64,000 bases of DNA. It comes from Chondrosia reniformis (taxonomy: Eukaryota > Porifera > Demospongiae > Chondrillida > Chondrillidae). The notes under the pieces are model-generated. The model was not told the DNA's origin. It made no database searches and worked only from the letters and a program-made list of their open reading frames with translations. Every line of letters starts with the position of its first letter. Position 1 is the stretch's first letter. The stretch covers positions 3,660,501 to 3,724,500 of the forward strand of contig OX359196.1 in NCBI GenBank assembly GCA_947172415.1. Direction: 5' to 3'. Positions 23,313 to 35,982 of the stretch are shown piece after piece. The translations under genes were made by a program, and so were the position numbers.

Positions 23313-24896
23313 ACAAAATACAACTAGGACATACACATCTAGCACAGACAACTAGTACGTTTAAGTAGTATTTACTTATAAAAAGTAAATGCAACTATTA
23401 CGTACAACTAGAACATAAAACTAGTAGATATGACTGGTACATACAACTAGTTCATGCACCTAGTACCTACAACTAGTACTTACAACTAGCACATACAACT
23501 AGTACTTTCAACTAGGACACACACTAGTACTTACAACTAGTACAGACAACTAGTACATTCAACTAGTGCATACAACGGTTACATACAACTAGTTTATACA
23601 GCTAGTACATACATCTAGCACAGACAACTAGTACGTTCAATTAGTATTTACATATAAAAAGTAAATGCAACTATTACATACAAATAGCACATACACCTAG
23701 CACATACAACTAGCACATACAACTAGTGCATATAACTAGTACATTAACATATAACTTGTACATATGATTAGTTCATACAACAGGTCCATACAACTAGTTC
23801 ATACAACTAGTACATACATCAAGAATATACAAATAGTATGTTCAACTAGTTAATACAATTAGTGCATACAACTAGGACATACAACTAGTACATAACTAGT
23901 AAATACAGCTAGTACACACTGCTAGTATAGACAGCTAGTTCATATAACTAGTACATCGAACTAGTACATAAAACTAGTACAAACAACTAGTACTTACAAC
24001 TAGTACATACAACTAGTACATACAACTAGTACGTTCAACAAGTACATATAACCAATACATAAAAGTAATACATACAGCTAGTTCATAACTAGTATATACA
24101 ACTAGTAGATACATCTAGTATATACAACTAGTATATACATACAAAAATTACATACAACTAGTACATACAACAAGTACATAAAACTAGTACATGTAGGTAG
24201 TATATACACATATTACTAGCACATACAAATAGTATATACAAATAGTACATACAACTAGTAAATACAACGAGTACATACAACAAGTACACAAAACTAGTAC
24301 ATACAACTAGTACATACAACTAGAATATACAACTAGTACATACAAGTAGTAGAAGGAACTAGTACATTTATCTAGTTCTTATAACGACTACATACAACTA
24401 GAATGCACAAGTTGTACATATGACTAGTACAAACAACTACTTCAAATAACGGGTACATACACATATAACTAGTAGATACAACTAGTTCATACAACTAGTA
24501 TATGCAACTAGAACATACTACCAGCACATACAACTGGCACATTCTACTAGTACTTACAACTAGTACTTATAACTAGTACAAACAACTAGTAAATACAACT
24601 ATTACATACAACTAGTGTATACACATATAACTACTTCATGTAAATAGTTCATTCAACTAATACATACAACAAGTACATACAACTAGTTCATATAACTAGT
24701 GAATACCACTAGTACATACAGCTATAACATATAACTAGTACTTACAACTAGTACATACAACTAGTACATATAACTAGCACATAAACCTAGTTTTTACAAC
24801 TTGTATAGATACCTGCTATATACAACTACTGCATACAACTAGTACATACAAGTAGTACATACAACTGGTACATACAACTAGGACATACAATTAGTG

Positions 24897-25512
24897 CTTA
24901 ACTTTTTCTGTGAGCAAGCCATTTTAGTGGCTTACCCGTAAACATGCATGTGGGACATGTCCGCAATTACCGGAATATTAAGTAAAAGAATATTTAACTA
25001 GCAGTTTTTAAATGTCTTTAATTTGAATGTTGAATTATTTTATATTTAAACAAATTGTATAGAATTGAAGCTCTATGCACGCTTAATACCTTAAGAAAAT
25101 CGGCACTTCGATTGCAGGCTTGATGGCTGAGATATTCGGCCGTAAGTGATAGGTACTTAATTTCCAAAAATGCCGTATTAGACATTGGAAATTACAAAAA
25201 TAGAGTAAATAGTGACACCATTCAATGCGCAATAATAATATCTAACAAAAAATCTTTTTTCGAATGAATATGTGTGATTTCTTAGGCAATTGTTAGACAA
25301 CAATATAAGTAATCATAATATGCAGTTATAACGTCGCTGCATCCTAACTGAAGAAGTTATAGGGGAATTAAAAATGACAAGTATACTAAGAAATACAAGA
25401 CAAATACGGCGATAATTAAAAGTAAAATGGCTTCTGTACGTTACGTAGTTTAGTTTTTGGTGTGAAAGATCCCAAAACAGGGCACTGGACAGAGTGGAAC
25501 TGGATGTTCTGG
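24897..25512. other. Unique island within the satellite
   Basis: 616 bp of non-satellite sequence with sharp edges. AAGCCA-TTTTAG-TGGCTT gives a short hairpin near the left end. No coding region or terminal repeats recognised. Confidence 0.6.
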
Positions 25513-26360
25513 ACTAGTATATACAATTAGTACCTGGAACTAGTAAATATAACTAGTACTAGTACATACAACTTGTAAAGTACTTCCAATTAGTACATGC
25601 AACTAGTAAATACAACTAGCACCTACAACTAGTAAATACAACTAGTTCAAACACCTAGTACACACAACTAGTACATACAGCTAGTACATACACCTAGTAC
25701 ATACAACTAGTACATAACTAGTATATATAACTATTATATACAACTAGTATATACAACTAGTACATACAACTAGAACATATAACTAGTAACGAGTACATCC
25801 AACCAGTACATAGAACTAGTACATACAAGTTGTACATACAACTATTACACACAACTAGTACATAAATCTAGTTCTTACGACTAGTACATACTACAAGTAC
25901 ATACAACTATTACATACAACCAGTAACGACTACATACAACTAGTGTCTCCAAATATATACTAAACATAACTAGTCCACACACCTAGTACATATACCTAGA
26001 CCATATAACTAGTATCTATAACTATTGAATATACCTTCTACTAGTACATACAACTAGTACATGCAACTAGTACCAACAACTAGTACATACAAATGGCAAC
26101 GAGTACATACAACTAATACATAGAACTAGTACACACAACTAGTCCTTACAAATAGAACATACAACTAGTTCATACAACTACAACATATAATTAGTACATA
26201 CAACTAGTTCATACAACTAGTACATACATCTAAACCATACTTCAACTAACTCGCAATTAATATAATAAAATGAGAATATTACATATTGGTACATTGTATA
26301 GGTAATATTGTTAGTTTAAAGTACATTACTATTCATGCAAGTTCAGTCATTCCTTTGTCT

Positions 26361-26765
26361 TCAGTCTCTGATTTTTGCCTCCCCAGCTATCATATCCAGG
26401 GGGATGGCATCATCAAAAATTGGATGATTGGAGGTAGAACGAGCTCCCCTGAGGCATATATGTGCTGATTGAACTAATGAGAAGGAAATCTTCAGCCTTA
26501 AATATCTCATTGTTAATTGGTACGCCTTCCCTCTCTTCTTGGATAATACATCCACCAGTCTCCTAAAAGCAACTGAGGCACTAGGTCCCCATCCTCCACT
26601 GGTGGATAAGACCAAAGGACAAAATGTTCCATGCTCCACATTTATCACCCTTCTCTCGTACTCCCTTCTCTTCTCTTTTTCATGCTTTCTATAACATGCA
26701 GCAGAACTTGATGTGCAATTTGAAGGTGCAAAAGAGTTAAAAACTCTTTTGTTAAAAACTTCTTC
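26361..26765 (-). pseudogene. C-terminal tail of a non-LTR retrotransposon
   Basis: Minus-strand frame entering near 26720 as CYRKHEKEKRREYERRVINV and continuing VEHGTFCPLVLSTSGGWG, then LRLKISFSLVQSAHICLRGA. The run of Glu/Lys/Arg before V-E-H-G-x-F-x-P-L-V and the L-R-x-K-I-S-F-S ending are typical of the extreme C-terminus of a widespread class of metazoan non-LTR polyproteins, after the reverse transcriptase. No reverse transcriptase remains. It is an orphan 3' piece embedded in the satellite, consistent with 5' truncation during insertion. The clade cannot be told from this part. Confidence 0.6.
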
Positions 26766-28297
26766 TAACTAGTACATACAACTAGTACATACAACTAGTA
26801 CATGCAACTAGTACATACAACTAGTACATACCTAGTACATACACCTAGTACATACAACTAGTACATAACTAGTATATAACTAGTACATATAACTAGTAGA
26901 TACAACTTGTATATACAACTAGTACATACAACGAGTACATAGAACTAGTAAATATAACTTGTTCATAACACTAGTACACACAACTAGTACATACAACTAG
27001 TACATACGACTAGTTCATACAATTTGTGCGTAGAACTAGTACATACATCTAATACATACATCTAGACCATACAAATACTTACAACTACATCCAACTATTA
27101 CATAAAACTAGTAAATAAAACTTGTACATACACCTAGTACATACAACTAGTACATAAAAATAGTACATACAACTAGTACATACAACTAGTACATAAATCT
27201 AGTTCTTACAACTAGTGCATACAACAGAAACATACAACTAGTACATAACTAGTGTATACAACTAGTACTTACAAATAGAATATACAACTAGTTCGTACAA
27301 CTAGAACATACAATTAGTACATACAACTAGTTCATACAAACAGTACATACAACTATACCATACAACTACTAACTAGTACATACAACTAGTACATACAATT
27401 AGTACATTTCTAGTGAATACAATTAGCACATATAACTAGTACACACAACTAGTAAATCGAACTAATACTACTACTAGAACATTAAACTAGAACACACAAC
27501 TACTACATACAACTAGTAAATACAATTAGAACATACAACTAGTAAACATTACTAGTTGTACATATAACTAGTACGTATAACTAGTACATACAACTAGTAC
27601 GTACAACTATTACATTTAACTAATATATATAACTAGTACATACAATTAGAATATATAACTAGAACATTCAACTAGTAACTAGTGCAAACAACTAGTACAT
27701 ACAACTAGTATATACAAGTAGTAGCTACAACTAGTTATTATAACTAATCCTAGTACATACAACTTGTACATATAACTGGTCCCTACAACTAGTAAAGATA
27801 ACCTGTACTAGTTCATACAACTAGTACATACCACTAGTACATACAACTAGTACACACAGCTGGTACATTCAACTAGTTATGCGTACATACAAGTCGTACA
27901 TACAACTAGAAATACAGCTAGTAAGAAGTACATAAAAACTGCTACATACTAGTAGTACATACAACTAGTACATACAACCAGTATATACAACTAGTACATA
28001 CAACAAGTACTACAACTAGTTCATACAACTAGTTCATTCAAGTAGCACACACAACTACTACATACAAGTTGTAACAAGTACATGCAACTAGTACACAAAA
28101 CTAGTACATAAAACTAGTACCTACACCTAGAACATATTGCTAGAACATACAACTAGAACAAACAACTGGTATATACAACTAGTACATACTACTAGTATGT
28201 GCAACTAGTACATACAACTTGTACATACAACTGGTACATAAACCTAGTACATACAAATAGTACATACAACTAGTACATACATACACCTAGTAAATAT

Positions 28298-28764
28298 AGA
28301 AGAAGAGACAACGGAGCCAGGTAAGTAGGTTAGATGGTAAACTTAAACTTTTTATTCCATATGGGAAAAGTGTCATTTACCAGATCCCCTGTTCTAGTTG
28401 CCCTGCAGTGTACACTGGAGAAACAGGAAGAATGCTGAAAGTCAGGATGGGGGATGTGAACAGTGGCTTAGCTGTTCACTCCCTAAAAACTGGCCATCCA
28501 ATTGAGTGGAGCCAAGCGAGAGTGGTGGAGAGGGAAGAGAACTGGTATAGAAAAAGGATTAAGGAAGCCCTGAAGATCCATCAATGTCAGGTGAGAATGA
28601 ACTTAGATCAAGGAATTGTACTAAGAAGTGGTTGGAAACCCTTTTTTCTGAATACTCCCCTCACTTCTCCTTCCTCCGGAAATGATGTAACCCATGACAT
28701 CACTGATGAGGTAATCGAAAAATGGCAGGAAGAGATGCCTATAAATGAAGACACCTTAAAGTGT
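28298..28764 (+). pseudogene. Penelope-like element, GIY-YIG endonuclease fragment
   Basis: The frame reads PYGKSVIYQIPCSSCPAVYT then GETGRMLKVRM, with a C-x2-C pair just before the YTGETGR core. Later text is HSLKTGHPIEWSQARVVERE and MNLDQG. This order (IPY..V.Y.I.C..C....YIGET.R followed by H-x-I-x-W..A.VL..E) marks the GIY-YIG endonuclease of Penelope-like elements, which nicks target DNA for reverse transcription. Ile of the second YIG is Thr here. The reverse transcriptase is absent, so this is a 3' fragment. The 13-bp satellite lies forward on its left and inverted on its right. Confidence 0.75.
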
Positions 28765-29462
28765 GTACTAGTTATATATACAAGTTGTAGGTATTAGTTG
28801 AAGGTACTAGTTGTATGTACTAGTTGTTTGTAGCAGTTGCATGGACTAGTACTAGATATATTTTAAAATTGCATGTACTAGTTGAACTTACTAGTTACTA
28901 GTTGTATGGTCTAGTTGTAGGTACTAGTTATATGTTCTAGTTGTATATATGTACTAATTGTACATACTAGTTGTATGTACTAGTTGTAAGGACTAGTTGC
29001 ATGTAATAGTACTGGTTATTTTTACTAGTTGTAGGTACTAGTTGTATGTACTAGCTGTATTTACTAGTTACTAGTTATATGGTCTAGTAGTAATTATATG
29101 GTATTGTTGTATGTACTTGTAGTGTGTACGTGTTGTATGTACTAATTATAGGTACTAGTGGTATGTACTAGTTGTATGAACTGGTTGTATTTATTAGTTG
29201 TATGTACTTGTTGTATGTACTCATTGCATGTACTAGTTGTATGAACTAGGTGTATGTACTAGGTGTATGTACTATTTATATGTAGTGGTTACATGTATAT
29301 GTACTAGTTACATGTACTAGTTTTATGTACTTGTTTTATGTCCTAGTTGCATGTAATAGTTGTATGTACTAGTTGTATGAACTAGTTGTAAGAGCCTTTG
29401 CAGTGTCATTGACTTGTTGTATGTACTGGTTGTATTTTCTATGTATGTACTAGTTGTAATTA
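28765..29462 (-). repeat. 13-bp satellite, inverted orientation
   Basis: Tandem ACTAGTTGTATGT units, the reverse complement of the array to the left. It includes 23 bp of non-satellite text (AGAGCCTTTGCAGTGTCATT, near 29391) that is also found in the copy right of the LINE. Confidence 0.95.
29200..29462 (+). repeat. 263-bp direct repeat, left copy
   Basis: Identical base for base to 33812-34074; together the two copies bracket the LINE at 29463-33811. They include a non-satellite marker (AGAGCCTTTGCAGTGTCATT), so the match is not just shared satellite. Confidence 0.9.
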
Positions 29463-29544
29463 TTGGCGGCTGTGGTTCCGAGCAGACAAGAGTATGGGTA
29501 TTGTCCAGTTCAACCCCCCGACGGAGCAGGGTGCTTAGCCCCTC

Positions 29545-30790
29545 ATGTGGCATCCTGTGGCTAAATCAGCCTCCCTGTCAGTATGGGCTAACCCCCCCGT
29601 CTGGCAGTTACACTGGGTTACGTTACGTCATGAGAATAACAATTTTCAAGACAGGCTGTGGCCTAGGTGCACCAGTGGTGAAGAAAAACCTGGGTCAACC
29701 AGAATAGGTGATTCCACTGGTGCCTCACAGGTAGATGTACCTGAATGTAATAACCCTTCTTCGGTCCCCGTGACAGGCCAACCAGCCCTATGGACTGAGG
29801 AAATGGTTAGGGCACTAATTGATTGCTTTGAGCGATCTGAACCCAAAAGAGGTGGCTATCAAAAGCGTTTAGAGTGGGAATGGCTGAGCAAATACCCACA
29901 TTTGCCTCAGACCGGTCGAACCCTTGCCTTCCAAGCCAAAAGGAGCTTGGTAGGAGACGGAGTACTGCAAGTAACGGGTAGCCGAGATTTAGATTTGGTT
30001 AATGATGCACCGCAAGGTGCCTCTAGAAGGAGAAGGATCCAAGGGGTGATCTGGAACCTTCAGAGGGATAATATCCTCATGGAGCTCTACCGAGAAAGTA
30101 AGCCCATGGAAAAGGGGTATGCCGAGCGGTTGTACCAGGCTTGGAATGCTGCAATGCCAGACCATAAAACCACAAAGGTAGCACTAACTACAAGACTTAG
30201 TAGAATCCGAAGAGGTCAATATCTCTCGAGACTAAACCTTGTGGATCCTAACTCTTGTGGTGTAGCCACCCTAACTGAGACTGTGGAGGAAGGTGTGGGA
30301 GCCCAGGGACAGGGGGAGCTTCACCAAGTTCAGGCTGGGACTGAACAAAATGGTGAGCTGCCTGCAGTCCCTGTTGAAACTCCTACACATGATCATCCCA
30401 GTCCCAGGACAAGTGGCAATGGTCATCTGATGCAACTTTTAGGCAAAGCAAAAGATGCCTGTCTCCGAAAGAAACCTGGAGATTTCTCTGGTAGAAAACC
30501 CTGTGGGGGTGCGGTTCAACCATGTTGATACGGCACTGCTCCAGGAGGCCAATGATTGGGTGGAGAAAGAGTGGCAGGAAGGCCCTAGGTCGGCCTGGCA
30601 CCTGAACTGCCTGGTCTACTCTGTTGCTATGGCTGTGAGGGGAAAAACAACCAACGAATCACAGCCATGCAACCAGGGAAGGAAATCGGACAATCAGAAG
30701 GGAAGTAAGAGACAGGAAGGTCACATAAGTGACAGGAAGGCCAAGGGCCTTAGGTTTAGAAGACTGCTTGCTGGTTGGATGTGGAAATAG
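29545..30790 (+). pseudogene. LINE copy 1, N-terminal part with Myb-like repeats
   Basis: Open to 30528, then continued in another frame from about 30455 to 30790. EEMVRALIDCFERSEPKRGG followed by YQKRLEWEWLSKYP, and later NILMELYRESKP then YAERLYQAWNAAMPDHKTT, look like two Myb/SANT-type helical repeats, as in DNA-binding N-termini of R2-group elements. After the shift comes EANDWVEKEWQEGP, shared with the 22.9-kb fragment. A one-base indel near 30450-30500 and another near 30775-30790 separate it from the reverse transcriptase frame. Sequencing indels cannot be excluded. Confidence 0.7.
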
Positions 30791-33045
30791 TGCGTCAACA
30801 GAATAATAATCCTATGACCAAACGCCAGAAAGTACTCCGAAGAAAGCTTAGGAGGGAGTTCCATTCATTAAACCTGAAGGTGCTGATCAGAGCTCGGGAA
30901 CAGACACTGGGGAAACTCAGGGTCTGGACCCTACAAGAGCGAAGATCGGCTGAACGCAGGAAATTCCAGGAACAAAACCACCTTTGGAATACCCAAAGGA
31001 AGTTCCGGATGAATGGCAATGTTCCAACCTCCAATGAAGCTCCCTCAATTGAGGTAGTAAGGGACTTTTGGACAAAGATTGTAGGTACTGTTGGTAAGGT
31101 CAACAAAGACGACCCAGGGGTGAAAGATTGGCTAAAGGAAACCAAAAAGAGGGTGGGTAGAACCTCCTCTGAAGGTCCCGATAGCATTGATGAGACCAAA
31201 CTGAGGAAGGCCTTGAAAAAGGCAAAAAGCTGGTCTGCCCCTGGGCCGGATGGCGTCCACACTTTTTGGTGGAAAGCACTCCCCTCTGCACAGTCTGCCT
31301 TGGCAGATGTACTACGGAGGGTGGTGAGCGGAGATCTGTCAGTCCCAGACTGGCTTACAAGGGGTCGCACTCTACTCATCCCCAAAAAGGGTGATCCGAA
31401 AAGTGCGGCCAACTACCGACCTATTGCGTGTCTCAACACAATGTACAAGGCTGTCACAGCATACATTGCGTCAGAACTACTCACTTACACCTACACTAAT
31501 GATCTTTTGCCTATGGCCCAAAGGGCCATGAGGAAAGGGAGGTGGGGCTGTGTGGACTGTCTACTGGTGGATCAATCAATCGGTCTAGATGCCAAAATTA
31601 TGGGTAAGCCACTTAGTGTGGCATGGATCGATTATGAGAAGGCATATGACAGAGTCCCTCACAAGTGGGTGATGAAGGTGCTAAAAACCATCAAGTGCCC
31701 AGGATGGATCAGGAGGTCTATAGAGCTCTTCTCCAAACACTGGGCTACTGTGCTTGAGTTGAGGACTGCGGGGAAGGTGGTTAGGAGCACCCCTGTTAAA
31801 TATAACAGGGGACTCTTCCAAGGAGACTCTTTATCACCACTCCTCTTTTGTCTGGCCATAGCTCCCATATCCCAAGTTCTTAACAGAACCAAGGGATATA
31901 CCCTCTGGCATGATGGGGAAAGGAACACCATGTCACACATGTTGTACATGGATGACCTTAAGATATATGCTGGAGGGCCTGATAAACTCAGGGAAGCCAT
32001 GGAATGTGTGGAGAAAACCTCAAATGCCATTGGCATGAGATTTGGAGTGAGAAAGTGTGGAACAGCTCACATGCAAAAGGGGAAAGTTCTGGCTGGCCCA
32101 GACAACCCTGAACGCAGTGAAGAATCCATAAGGAGCCTTGAAAAAGGTACTACTTATAAGTACCTAGGGCTAGAAAAACTGTTTGAGGTAGATGACAGCA
32201 AGGTCAAAGCTTGCTTGATCAACGAATTGAGGAGGAGACTCCACAAAGTGTGGGGCTCTCACCTCAATGGTTAGAATGCTGCAGAAGCCTTGAACATGTT
32301 GTATGCCTCTCTATTGAGATACTCTTACCCAGTTTTGAAGTGGACTCAAAGTGAGCTTCCAAAGCTGGACCGAATGGTGAGAAAGATCATGAGAAAGTAC
32401 CAGTGTCATCACTATAACTCTGCCATTGAGAGAGTGAACTTGCCTCGCTCTCAAGGTGGTAGAGGGCTCTGTAGTTTTCCTTTGGATCACGACAGGGCTG
32501 TTGTGAATCTGGCAAGATACCTCCATACTGCCAATGATCCACTCACAGCTTTTGTGGTTAAACACCAAAAGTGGCTGGAGTGCTCAAAGCAGAGGAGGAC
32601 TGTCTTGAAAGAAGCCAGATTGATACTGGGAAGCCACGGAATAGAACTAGAACCGGAAATGTGGCTGAAGACAGATCCCTCACAAAATAGTGTAAGAGAA
32701 TGGAGGAGAGTGGCACGTGAGCTCCGGGAGGCTCAGACTGAAAGGTTAAAAAGTAACCTAGCCGAAAAGTCTCACCAGGGCTCATACCACAGACAAGTCA
32801 CAAATAGGGAGTCTTATGTGTGGCTTTCTGAGGTGAGACTCAGACCTCAAACTGAGGCTCTGATTCTCGCAGCCCAAGATGATGTGCTGCACACTAAGTG
32901 GTACCAAAATAGGATTCTGAGGAATTTTAGCCTCCTAATGTGCAGAGAATGTGGCAAGGCTATGGAAACGGTCAAACACATACTAAACATGTGTGAGCCC
33001 AAGGGATTTTCTCTCTACAAAGAGAGGCATGACCGGCAATACTGA
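30775..33045 (+). pseudogene. LINE copy 1, reverse transcriptase and linker
   Basis: Reverse transcriptase copying element RNA into the nicked target. Seen in order: SAPGPDGVHTFWWKAL, LIPKKGDPKSAANYRPIA (fingers), AWIDYEKAYDRVPHKW (motif A Asp), RGLFQGDSLSPLLF (motif B) and MLYMDDLKIYAG (motif C, YMDD instead of the FADD common in LINEs). A TAG at 32272-32274 interrupts the frame; the second copy has AAG (Lys) at this site, so this is a single nonsense change and the frame goes on to 33045. The tail holds CRECGKAMETVKHILNMC, a C-x2-C-x8-H-x4-C finger at about 32941-32994. Confidence 0.85.
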
Positions 33046-33047
33046 TA

Positions 33048-33542
33048 GTGTTGTGGAGACTGTTGAAAGAATATGGATTCAAGCAGGAAGAGCCCTGGTA
33101 CAAACTAGAAGCAAAACCAGTCTATGAGAATAGGTCTGTCAAACTCTTGTGGGATCCTAGTATCCCTACAGATGAAGAAATGACAGAAAGAAGGCCAGAC
33201 TTAGTGGTTGAGGATCGGCTATGTAAGTCCATCTTCATTATTGAGATGTCAGTTCCTACTGACAGCAATATTAATGGAAGATGGCAAGAGAAGTTCCAAA
33301 AGTACCAGAAGCTGGCAGCTGATATGAGGAAACAATTTAGGGGCTACCGAATTAAGGTAGTCCCGATGATAATTGGAGCTTTGGGGACAGTGGACACGCT
33401 CCTGGAAGACCTTAGGGGAATTCCAAAGCTGTCAAAAAGTGCAGTAGAAGTGATGAGAGCCATGCAGAGAACTGGTCTCTGTTCGGCTGTGAGGATATTG
33501 AGGCAACATCTATCTGTTGAGGGATTGGGGCCTGGACGATAA
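33048..33542 (+). pseudogene. LINE copy 1, restriction-like endonuclease
   Basis: C-terminal nuclease that nicks the target to prime reverse transcription. It contains ERRPDLVVEDRL followed by FIIEMSVPTD, matching the R/K-P-D ... E/D core of restriction-like endonucleases in R2-group LINEs, and then QKYQKLAADMRKQFRGYRI. It is joined to the upstream CCHC finger by a one-base deletion near 33033-33037: copy 2 reads CGGGCAATA where this copy reads CCGGCAATA. The catalytic core (33166-33297) is exactly what copy 2 lacks. Confidence 0.75.
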
Positions 33543-33749
33543 GTAGTCCTGTCCCAGTCCTTGCCTGTCGACCTCTGGAAAGCAGTGGTGGATTGGTGTA
33601 TGGAGGTACTCCCTCCTATTATGACGGTCAACTTTGGCCCGACGTGCAACCGTCTGCTGCTGTCGGAAGGAGGAAAAGCCGAGGCTTCTGGCTAAAAACC
33701 CAAAGAAAGGAAAACATAACTGACTGAGGGTTGTCCAAGCCAGATACTC

Positions 33750-33773
33750 CTTGCCTTAGTACACTAAGGCAAG
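33750..33773 (+). other. 3'-terminal hairpin of LINE copy 1
   Basis: CTTGCCTTAG and CTAAGGCAAG form a perfect 10-bp stem with loop TACA, about 40 bases before the 3' end. Copy 2 has the same hairpin at 38587-38610 with loop TAAA and one stem mismatch. Such 3' structures often serve as the reverse transcriptase landing site; here that is inference. Confidence 0.6.
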
Positions 33774-33811
33774 AAGTAACAAGGTTCTCCGCTAAGGCTT
33801 TTGTTTTTCAA

Positions 33812-34074
33812 GTATGTACTTGTTGTATGTACTCATTGCATGTACTAGTTGTATGAACTAGGTGTATGTACTAGGTGTATGTACTATTTATATGTAGTGG
33901 TTACATGTATATGTACTAGTTACATGTACTAGTTTTATGTACTTGTTTTATGTCCTAGTTGCATGTAATAGTTGTATGTACTAGTTGTATGAACTAGTTG
34001 TAAGAGCCTTTGCAGTGTCATTGACTTGTTGTATGTACTGGTTGTATTTTCTATGTATGTACTAGTTGTAATTA
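33812..34074 (+). repeat. 263-bp direct repeat, right copy
   Basis: Identical to 29200-29462. Sequence diverges immediately after 34074 (CTAAAT here, TTGGCGG on the left where the LINE begins). Confidence 0.9.
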
Positions 34075-34456
34075 CTAAATATATGTACTAGTTATATGCA
34101 GTAGTTGTATATACTATTTGTATGTACTAGTTGTATGGACTTGTTGTAGGTACTAGTTGTATGAACTAGTTGTATGTAGTAGTTGTATGAACTAGTTGTA
34201 TGTAGTAGTTGTATGAACTAGTTGTATGTACTAGTTTTATGTACTCTTTATATGTACTATTTATATGTATATGTACTAGTTATATGTACTAGTTGTAGTT
34301 GTATATATGTACTTGTTGTATGTACTAGTTGTATGAACTAGTTGCATATACTAGTTGTATATACTAGTTGTATGTAGTAATTGTATCTACTAGTTGTATG
34401 TACTAGTTGTATGTACTAGTTATATCTGCTAGTTGTTTTTACTAGTTGTATGTCAT
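33812..34456 (-). repeat. 13-bp satellite, inverted, between LINE copies
   Basis: Continuation of the inverted satellite; its first 263 bp are the right copy of the direct repeat. Confidence 0.95.
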
Positions 34457-35982
34457 GGGAATTGGAGGCTTTGGTTCCAACCTCACAAGATGATGGGTAT
34501 TTTCCAGTTCAACCCCCTACAGAGCGAGGTGCTTAGCCTTAATGTTGTATGCTGTGGCACAATCAGCCTCCCCAACAGTATGGACTAACCCCCTGTCTAA
34601 CGGTTTCATAGGGTAACGTTTTGTTGTGAAAATAATAATATTCAGACCGGCTATTCCCTAGGTGCACCAGTGGTGTTAAAAACCTTGGGGCCACCTGAAT
34701 AGGTGATTCCACTGGTGCCTCACTGGTAGATGTACCTGAATGTAAAAGGCCTTCTTCGGTCTCCCTGTCGAGCCAATCAACCTGCTTGACCCAAGAAATG
34801 GCTAGGACCCAAATGGATTGCCATGAGTGATCTGAACCCCAAAGAGGTGGCTATCTGAAGCGTTTAGAGCAGGAATGGCTGAGCAAATATCCAAATTTGC
34901 ATTAGACCGGTCGAACCTTGGCCTGCCAAGCCAAAAGTAACTTGGCAGGAGACAGAGTCCAGCAAGTAATGGGTAGCCGAGATTTAGATTTGGTTAATGA
35001 TGCACCGCAAGGTGCCTCTAGAAGGAGCGGGATCCAAGGGGTGATCCGGTACCTTCAGAGGGATAATATCCTTATCAAGCTTTACTGAGAAAGTAAGCCC
35101 ATGGTAAAAGGGGTATGCCGAGAGGTTGTACCAGGCTTGAAATGCTGCAATGCCCCACCATAAAACCACAAAGGTAGCACCAACTGCAAGGGTTAGTAGA
35201 ATACGAAGAAGTAAAAGTCTCTCATGACTTAACCTTGTGGAACCTGACTCTCATGGTGCAGTCACCTTAACTGGCACTGTGGAGGAAGGTGTGGGAGCCC
35301 AGGGACAGGAGGAGCTTCACCAAGTTCAGGCTGGGACTGAACAGAATGGTGAGCTGTTACAAGCCATGTTGAAACTCCCATTCATGATCATCCCAGTCCT
35401 AGGACAAGTGGCAATGATCATTTGATGCAACTTTTAGGCAAAGCAAAAGATGACTGTCTCGGAAAGAAACCTTGAGATTTCTCCGATAGAAAACCCAGTG
35501 GGGCGGTGCGGTTCAAACATATGGCATTGCTTCAGGAGGCCAATGGTTAGGTGGAGAAAGAGTGGCAGGAAGGCCCTAGGTAGGCCTCGTACCTGAACTG
35601 CCTGGTCTACTCTGTTGCTATGGCTGTAAGGGGAAAAACAACCAACAATCGCAGCCATGCAACTAGGGAAGGAAAACAGACAATCAGAAGGGTAATAAGA
35701 GACAGGAAGGTCACGTAAGTGACAGGAAGGCCAAGGGCTGCTTGCCCTTTTGGATGTGGAAATAGCGCGTCAGCAAAATAATAATCCAATTACCAAACTT
35801 CAGAAAGTACTCTGAAGAAAGCTAAGGAGGGAGTTCCATACATTAAACCTGAATGTGCTGAACAGAGCTCAGGAACAGACGCTGTGGAAAATCAGGGTCT
35901 GGGCCCAACAAGAACGAAGATCAGCTGAACGCAGGCAATTCCAGGAAAAAAACCACCTTGGGAATACCCAAAAAAGTTCCGG

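Larger units (their letters stand above)
21905..28297 (+). repeat. 13-bp ACTAGT satellite, forward orientation
   Basis: Tandem copies of ACATACAACTAGT and variants (ACTAGT, TACATA and GTAC recur). Interrupted by islands at 22893-23312 (LINE fragment), 24897-25512 (unique) and 26236-26765 (LINE tail). The unit contains the palindrome ACTAGT. Confidence 0.95.
29463..33811 (+). mobile_element. R2-group (restriction-like endonuclease) LINE, copy 1
   Basis: Full-length or nearly full-length non-LTR retrotransposon of 4349 bp: 5' untranslated region, one broken open frame with Myb-like N-terminus, reverse transcriptase, CCHC finger and restriction-like endonuclease, and a 3' untranslated region ending in a hairpin and TTTTGTTTTTCAA. 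Domain order fits the R2/R4/NeSL group, which reverse-transcribes its RNA at a nick made by its own endonuclease. Three other copies lie in this window. Confidence 0.85.

Noticed and set aside
21905..28297. CRISPR-like array
   Set aside because: The 13-bp units are contiguous without unique spacers, and the genome is animal.
30795..31412. 205-codon minus-strand open frame
   Set aside because: Antisense to the reverse transcriptase start of LINE copy 1.
29200..34074. Simple tandem duplication of a 4.6-kb block as cause of the 263-bp repeat
   Set aside because: After the right copy the LINE does not start again at 34075; satellite follows, and the next LINE copy begins 380 bp later with different sequence.
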